Positions 58,891 through 64,000 of a stretch of DNA of 64,000 nt are shown here, one piece after another. Location of the stretch: positions 7,729,471-7,793,470 of the forward strand of contig CM026428.1 of NCBI GenBank assembly GCA_014871385.1, given 5' to 3'. The translations under genes and the position numbers were made by a program. Source of the stretch: Ceratodon purpureus. Lineage: Eukaryota > Streptophyta > Bryopsida > Pseudoditrichales > Ditrichaceae. The notes below the pieces were generated by a model. The model worked only from the letters and a program-made list of their open reading frames with translations. It ran no database searches and was not told where the DNA came from. Within the stretch, counting starts at the first letter, position 1. Every line of letters begins with the position of its first letter.

Positions 58891-60834
58891 TCAGGGATGT
58901 AACATACTTTTGATTGCCTTAATTATTTGAGTTATTGATTTTAAGTAAGTCCCGAGATAAGTATTAAATTATGTGTGAGAAAGTGAAGATTCTAGTAAGT
59001 AGATCAGGCACTTGGTCAATGTCTGCTATATCAAGGACCATAGCCTGATAATGATGAAGATAAAACAAAGAGTTATTATATGCGAGATTCTTAGCAGATA
59101 TCAAGAAGGTCAAAGTGATATTGTGATAATTGGACTCCAGTCATAATCCTTTTGAGTGAAATAAGTGGATTAAATGAGACGCAATGGAGGCTTCTAAGTG
59201 GTTGCTGACTTGAAAATTGTTGCTCGTTGTGCTTTCCTTTCTGCAATGAAGTTTGTTCATTTGTCTAAAAGAAAGAAAGAAAAAATTAAAAAATTGCTGC
59301 TCGTTGGAGGCAGCCGTAAGTGTCGGAAATAATAATGACCAAGTGGAACTCTGCTAAGATTGCATTCACATTTGTAGATTCAATAAATATAATAGGTAAA
59401 AACTTTGGATAATAGTTATAGTGCAGATTGTCATATTGAGAAGGTTCATATAAGCTCTAGTTTTATGTAACTAAAGTCAAAATGAAGAGTAAAAGGAAGT
59501 TATAATTCGATTATTGTAGGAAAAAAAAAATCTTTAATTATGTTAGTTTTTTTTTTGTTTTTTTTTTGACACAAATGAAAGAAAATCCATTGCAAAGAGA
59601 CTAAGTATACACCCTCATCGGTCAAGGTGCAGGGTGTGTTGGGGGGGGGGGGGGGGGGGGGGGGGGGGAGAGGGGGTAATCTTGACTTCTATGAATAATT
59701 ATGTTAGTTTGTTTGTGCATTACCTATGAGTGGTTAACTCAGTGGACACATTGACTACAATCTTAATATAATCATAGTGACAATGGCAATAGTCTCAGTA
59801 ACTAAAATAAAGTGCATAAATTGCCATAATCTTTCCACATCATTAAAATAACCAAACATATAGGCCATAGCCTTAAGTGATCAAAAGTTTCAAAGTAAAC
59901 AACTATGAAATACACGAATTAGATTCTACCAACTACATGGTACCTTCCAATACTTGGTTTTTCATCCATATAAATCATTTGCTTGCTCTCAATATCCACT
60001 ATAATTGCTCGTAATTCTGAGTTGAGGAGCTGAGGACATTGGAGACTCCAAAATCTTGATATGCACCACTGACTAGGCCACAAAGAGCAGTCACTTATCC
60101 TTCTTGGGGAGCTCACTGCTCAGTGCTTACTTGCAAAGAAACATCTTCTAATTCATCCCATCTAGAAAAACACTTAAGTAAAGCCCCAAACATCTACAAA
60201 TACACCAACATTTCTTCACCACCTCCGAAATGAAGAAAAATACATCCAAGTGGGATTGGGCAACACAGATGCTCACACTCAAAGCCACTAGCAAGCCACA
60301 TGGTGAAGATATTTCCCTCTCCTAGAAACTCAAACCAGACTCAAACTCCTTGCTTGAATATATTGCCCACTTATCCCAAACGATGCTCACACACCCATGA
60401 CTTTCTTCCCCTTTCAAGCCCCCTTTTCCAAACACAAGAAAAAGAAAAAAACTCCACACCAGAAAGAAAGAATTCACTTCCTAACCTCCAGAGTCCACAG
60501 TAGTACTAGCACTAGTACCAACAAGCTCACCCATCCATCCTCCTCCTGTGAGAGCCTCCTGTGCACACAATCCTCCTCTCACCTAAAGCAGTGAGCGTAA
60601 AGCCAAAGCAGTGATAACTCATATATACAGTAGTCAATATTGACAAACTCCCTGCTACAAGGAAGTTAGGTAGGTCTCTCTTCATCCCACCACACCTGCC
60701 CTCAACCCAAACTAATAATAGTACTCTCCACAGGCAGTGACCAATTGATGAGGCCACTACACACCAAACAGCATTTATATGTTCCACTCTGTCACTGCAT
60801 GGGGTGGGTTCCACAACCTCAAACTCAAACACAC
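58891..60834. other. AT-rich to A/C-rich spacer with G28 run
   Basis: No supported gene. A run of 28 G lies at 59641-59668, followed by AGAGGGGG. From about 60.2 kb the base composition changes to C/A-rich on the plus strand, similar to the upstream region of the STICHEL-like gene. Confidence 0.5.
59641..59668. repeat. G28 homopolymer
   Basis: Twenty-eight consecutive G on the plus strand. Such tracts form G-quadruplexes and are prone to length errors in sequencing. Confidence 0.9.
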
Positions 60835-60859
60835 ACTCACTCACTCACTCACTCACTCC
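60835..60859. repeat. (CTCA)n microsatellite
   Basis: About six CTCA units, the same motif as at 26947-26973. Confidence 0.9.
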
Positions 60860-60986
60860 CAATGGGTAACAATAACTTAACTTTTAATTCACGTTTGACA
60901 CTACCATGTCATTGTTTATACACTCTCCTTCATCATCAAGTTGACGTTAGCAGCAATCAAGTTGACAACACTATTCTGGAACTGTT

Positions 60987-61052
60987 GAGAAACTATTGAG
61001 AAACTATTGAGAAAGTATTGAGAAACTAATGAGAAACTATTGAGAAAGTATT
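60987..61052. repeat. 11-bp minisatellite, six units
   Basis: GAGAAACTATT and variants (GAGAAAGTATT, GAGAAACTAAT) are repeated six times in register. Confidence 0.95.
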
Positions 61053-63356
61053 GAGCCTGGGCATTACTAGTAGTGAGCAGAAGTAGAATAAAATTGGATG
61101 GAGAGATGGAGTGATAATTGAGTAAGTTGAGCCTGGTCGGACGGCAGAGAGAGGCTTGAAGACTGAGTTGGTGGAGTGATGAATATATATTCTAGAACAA
61201 GGGTGGGAGAGTAGTAGTATTACACTAGAAGGGAAAGACTTGTGGGTGACAGTATGGCACGAGAGGAAAGTGGAAACTTGACATACATCATGGCTACGGC
61301 GACTCACTCCTTCGCTGTTGGGAAAGAAAAGAAAGCAGCTGCAGAAGAAGAAGAAGAAGAGGAGGAAGGAGAGGAGGGGAAGAGCAGGCGGCTGGGCTGG
61401 CATTGCACAACAGGCGGAGGGGAGGGAGCTACAGAAGAGCAGCAGCAGAGTAGTAGGGTGGGGTAACGTGGGTTTCCAACCGAAACTCATCAACATGGTC
61501 GTCGTGGTCATCATCACATCGTCTGCACAGACAGAAAAGAGACGAGTCGGCTAAACACAGACTTACAGAAAGAAGGAGAGAGAAAGAGAGGAGCTCAAGG
61601 GCACAGTCAAACACAAGAGCACGTCTTGCAAGGAGGGTTATCTCTCCGCTGGTGTGCTTGCGAGGAGTGGAGGGTTATCTCTCTATCTCTCTCTGTGTTG
61701 CTTGTGAGGGTTAAGTTATCTGGTTTTGCTCTCAAGGTGTGAGTTTGGGCTTTGGTTGGGAGGGTGGTGTGGTGGGGAGAGAGTTTTGTTGTGGTTTGGG
61801 AAGGAGGGGTGGCTATGGAGGGTTTGTTTGGGTAAGGGGTGTATATAGTTGGTGCTTCAGGGTGGAGTGGGGGAGCCGGTTTGCCTGATGATGCCCCGGA
61901 TTCTTCACCAAGGGAACGTTCACCAAGGTGAGGTTTGCTTCTGGGTTTTGGTTCGTGCTTTTGTGTTGTTGCTTCATGGTGTTGAAATGCTGTTGATGAT
62001 GGTTGGATTGTTCGTTTGCACTGAGATGGTTCTTCTGGACTTTGTCTCGTGTTTTTGTGTTGTTGTTGTGGGATGTTGAAGTCGGGTTTGATGTTAAGGG
62101 TTGGTCTATGTATGTGTTTAGAAGCGTTGAAGTTGGTTGTTCTGGGATTTAATTGCTTCCTGGACTGTAGAGTATTGGGTCGTGGGATGTATTGCGACAC
62201 TCTAGAAGATTTATTTGTGGTTACTGGGACTTTTGAGTATAGCATTACGTTTGGTGACTTGGGAAAATATTGCATTACGGTTGGTGAGGATTTGAAGGCG
62301 GTGCTCGGTTGAGTAGCTTTGAAGGATGGGGAATGCGGTCGTGGTTTTTTTTTTTGTTTACCTCTTTTCGAGGTTTGGATCCGATTGTCCGTTACTTCAA
62401 TTTGGGTCTCGTGTCTTTCCGTTTAAGTTAAGTTTATTAGCTTGGTTTATGTGGCTATTTCACTTGGAAAAGCATTGTTTCTTGCTGATTGGACGAAGGA
62501 TTTCTTAGAGACTTCGATGAGTTTCCTAAAATGCTGGAGTTAGAACTCATATTGGAAGAACTCCGAGTTTGGGGATTTTAAGGAATCCGTCAACCAGGAT
62601 TGTGAGTTCATCTCCGGAGGCGCTGAAGTTAGTTGACTGCGGGGATGTGATGTACATTAGATGTGATTTTCGCAGCAAGAATTCTTGATGGAACATAACA
62701 TTGTAGGAGAAGATGGGTTACGATTCTAGTTTGTGGTGCTTCAATTGGTACTAGTGGTACCGCAATTCAAGCAGCAGATGCTAGAATTATTTTTTTGGTC
62801 GACGATCCAATGAACAGTAAGGCAGATAGTGTACAGAGTTCAGCAGTTTTTGTAGTTTTTGAAAATTAAGTGGTGGACATAAAATTAGGTGTCGTCCCAG
62901 GATCCAACCATTGAATGCCAATAATAATAATAATTGATTGAGAGAGTTTCCAACTTCAGTTCGATCATTGCAAGAAGAACATAGCCTCATAAGTGCCGAG
63001 CTAGAGCACGGATAGCATTATAAGCGAGAATAGCGTTCGCGAGAACTGTCTTCCTAAGGATTTGAAAGATCTAATTTCTTGAAAATGGAAGCCATTTCTG
63101 GATTGAAATCTAAAATCACTGCAATGAGTCGAACGTGTAGCATCTTATTGTAGCCTACGCATAAGGTTCCTTCTGTTACGAACTCAACACGATGGAAGAG
63201 GAAAAGAACTGAGAAAAAGATTTGACGAAATAAACTCTGGAAATACGCTCTGAAATGCGTCATCCATACGGGGAGATGGTCTTGGTGGGCGAGATGATGT
63301 CTTGAATTACCTTGACTATTATTCCGTGCTGATTCGCTTAGGACTTTGTTGTGCAG
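61053..63356 (+). promoter_or_regulatory. Probable promoter, leader exon and leader intron of the homeobox gene
   Basis: There is no supported coding frame. The plus strand turns CT-rich (TTATCTCTCTATCTCTCTCT at about 61672-61695), a usual feature of plant leaders. An acceptor, TTTGTTGTGCAG, ends at 63356 just before the untranslated start of the first coding exon, so a leader exon and intron must lie in this interval; the donor is not fixed. A long minus-strand frame here is judged spurious. Confidence 0.4.
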
Positions 63357-63397
63357 GGCTTATCGAAGTTGGACGAAGAATCAATTAATAGGCTCCG

Positions 63398-64000
63398 ATG
63401 GCTTCAGACGACTCCTCACCTCGTACTTCGCCTGTTCCATCTCCTCCTGAAAAGCCAAAGGGGGCCCCAAGAAAGAAGAAAAGTGCCTCACAGACCGAGG
63501 TTCTAGAAAGAGCATATGCTGGTAACTTAATTTAACAGAATGGACTCGCATTTCAGCTTATTAGTAGGGACTATTCACTCCTATTTATTTATTATTATTA
63601 TTTTCCCTATTTCTAAATTCCCTTTATTTTTGCCACTCCTTTTCTTTTGGTTTTGTCTTGTTTTGGGTATTGTAGATGGTGGTGACTTTGTACTTGTCGA
63701 CTTCTTGTGACCAGTCTTAGATCTTCTCACATCAGTTTTGTCATGGAATCGCAGTGGAAAAGTATCCTTCTGAAGCAACAAGGACGTTGCTTGGTAAGGA
63801 ACTTGATCTGTCTGATAAGCAGCTTCAGATTTGGTTCACACACCGTCGGTTCAAGGATAGACGGGATGGAATCCACGACGAAAAGTTGACATTTTATGCT
63901 AAGAATAAGACCATTGACCACTCTCACAAGGCAACCGAGGAAGGCCGCTCGTCCAAGAAACATGAAATTGTTACAAATGCAGTGGAGGATGATGACGATT
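63398..64000 (+). CDS. RLT-like: RINGLET-type homeobox(-DDT) protein, first two coding exons, partial
   Basis: ATG at 63398 is preceded by an in-frame TAG. Exon 1 (63398-63521) ends GCTG|GTAACT in phase 1 and joins exon 2 at 63755 after GAATCGCAG, giving SASQTEVLERAYAVEKYPSE. The homeodomain spans about residues 22-80. Its third helix reads DKQLQIWFTHRRFKDRR, with the W-F-x-x-R core and the HRR variant typical of plant RLT/DDT homeobox proteins, in which the homeodomain sits at the very N-terminus. A basic PRKKK patch precedes it and an acidic EDDDD run follows. RLT proteins are accessory subunits of ISWI chromatin remodelers. The gene runs off the window, so the DDT and WHIM domains cannot be checked. 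Confidence 0.88.

Noticed and set aside
61607-62275. 222-codon minus-strand ORF
   Set aside because: It is Thr/Pro/Lys/Gln-rich low-complexity text antisense to the CT/GT-rich region before the homeobox gene, with no domain and no splice logic.

Overview
The window looks like nuclear DNA of a land plant, most likely a bryophyte such as a moss (lineage inferred, moderate confidence). The reasons are GT-AG introns that join reading frames exactly, a STICHEL-family gene, the start of a RINGLET-type homeobox gene, transit-peptide-like pseudogene starts, and long AT-rich spacers full of small transposon remnants. There is no bacterial or organellar gene order and no ribosome-binding-site logic.

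Layout. (1) 0.6-5.9 kb holds two minus-strand genes. One is a single-exon 237-residue protein of unknown function with a SUMO-interaction-like motif. The other is a three-coding-exon gene for an 811-residue protein with a coiled coil, a RING-H2-like finger, a compact RING and an AT-hook; its promoter carries a dense cluster of E2F-type sites. (2) 6.1-19.2 kb is a mosaic of local duplications. A segment with a DnaJ-type Cys-rich pseudogene and an RG-repeat protein gene occurs twice in direct orientation (B 9.8-12.9 kb, C 16.1-19.2 kb), and part of it occurs once inverted (A 6.1-7.1 kb). Another segment (D' 7.15-8.15 kb, D 13.5-14.9 kb) is also doubled, and D carries a 364-bp insertion that D' lacks. 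(3) 20.85-25.5 kb holds a seven-coding-exon STICHEL-like gene (1282 residues, minus strand) whose splice phases all close. Its leader may reach about 27.5 kb. (4) 27.6-61 kb is an AT-rich, gene-poor spacer. It contains a family of roughly 0.4-1.1 kb elements bounded by TTAA and CCCCTAA-like termini (piggyBac-like in structure), a MITE with perfect 25-bp inverted repeats, a 280-bp-arm foldback, a tRNA-derived SINE-like unit, minisatellites, a 46-unit TA tract and long G and C homopolymers. (5) 63.4-64.0 kb starts a plus-strand RINGLET/homeobox-DDT type gene that runs off the window.

The clear genes point to nuclear regulation (homeodomain chromatin factor, RING/AT-hook protein) and to the plant DnaX-like STICHEL family; nothing suggests that they form one pathway. 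The most unusual content is the TTAA element family. One member interrupts a minisatellite so cleanly that removing it and one TTAA restores the repeat.
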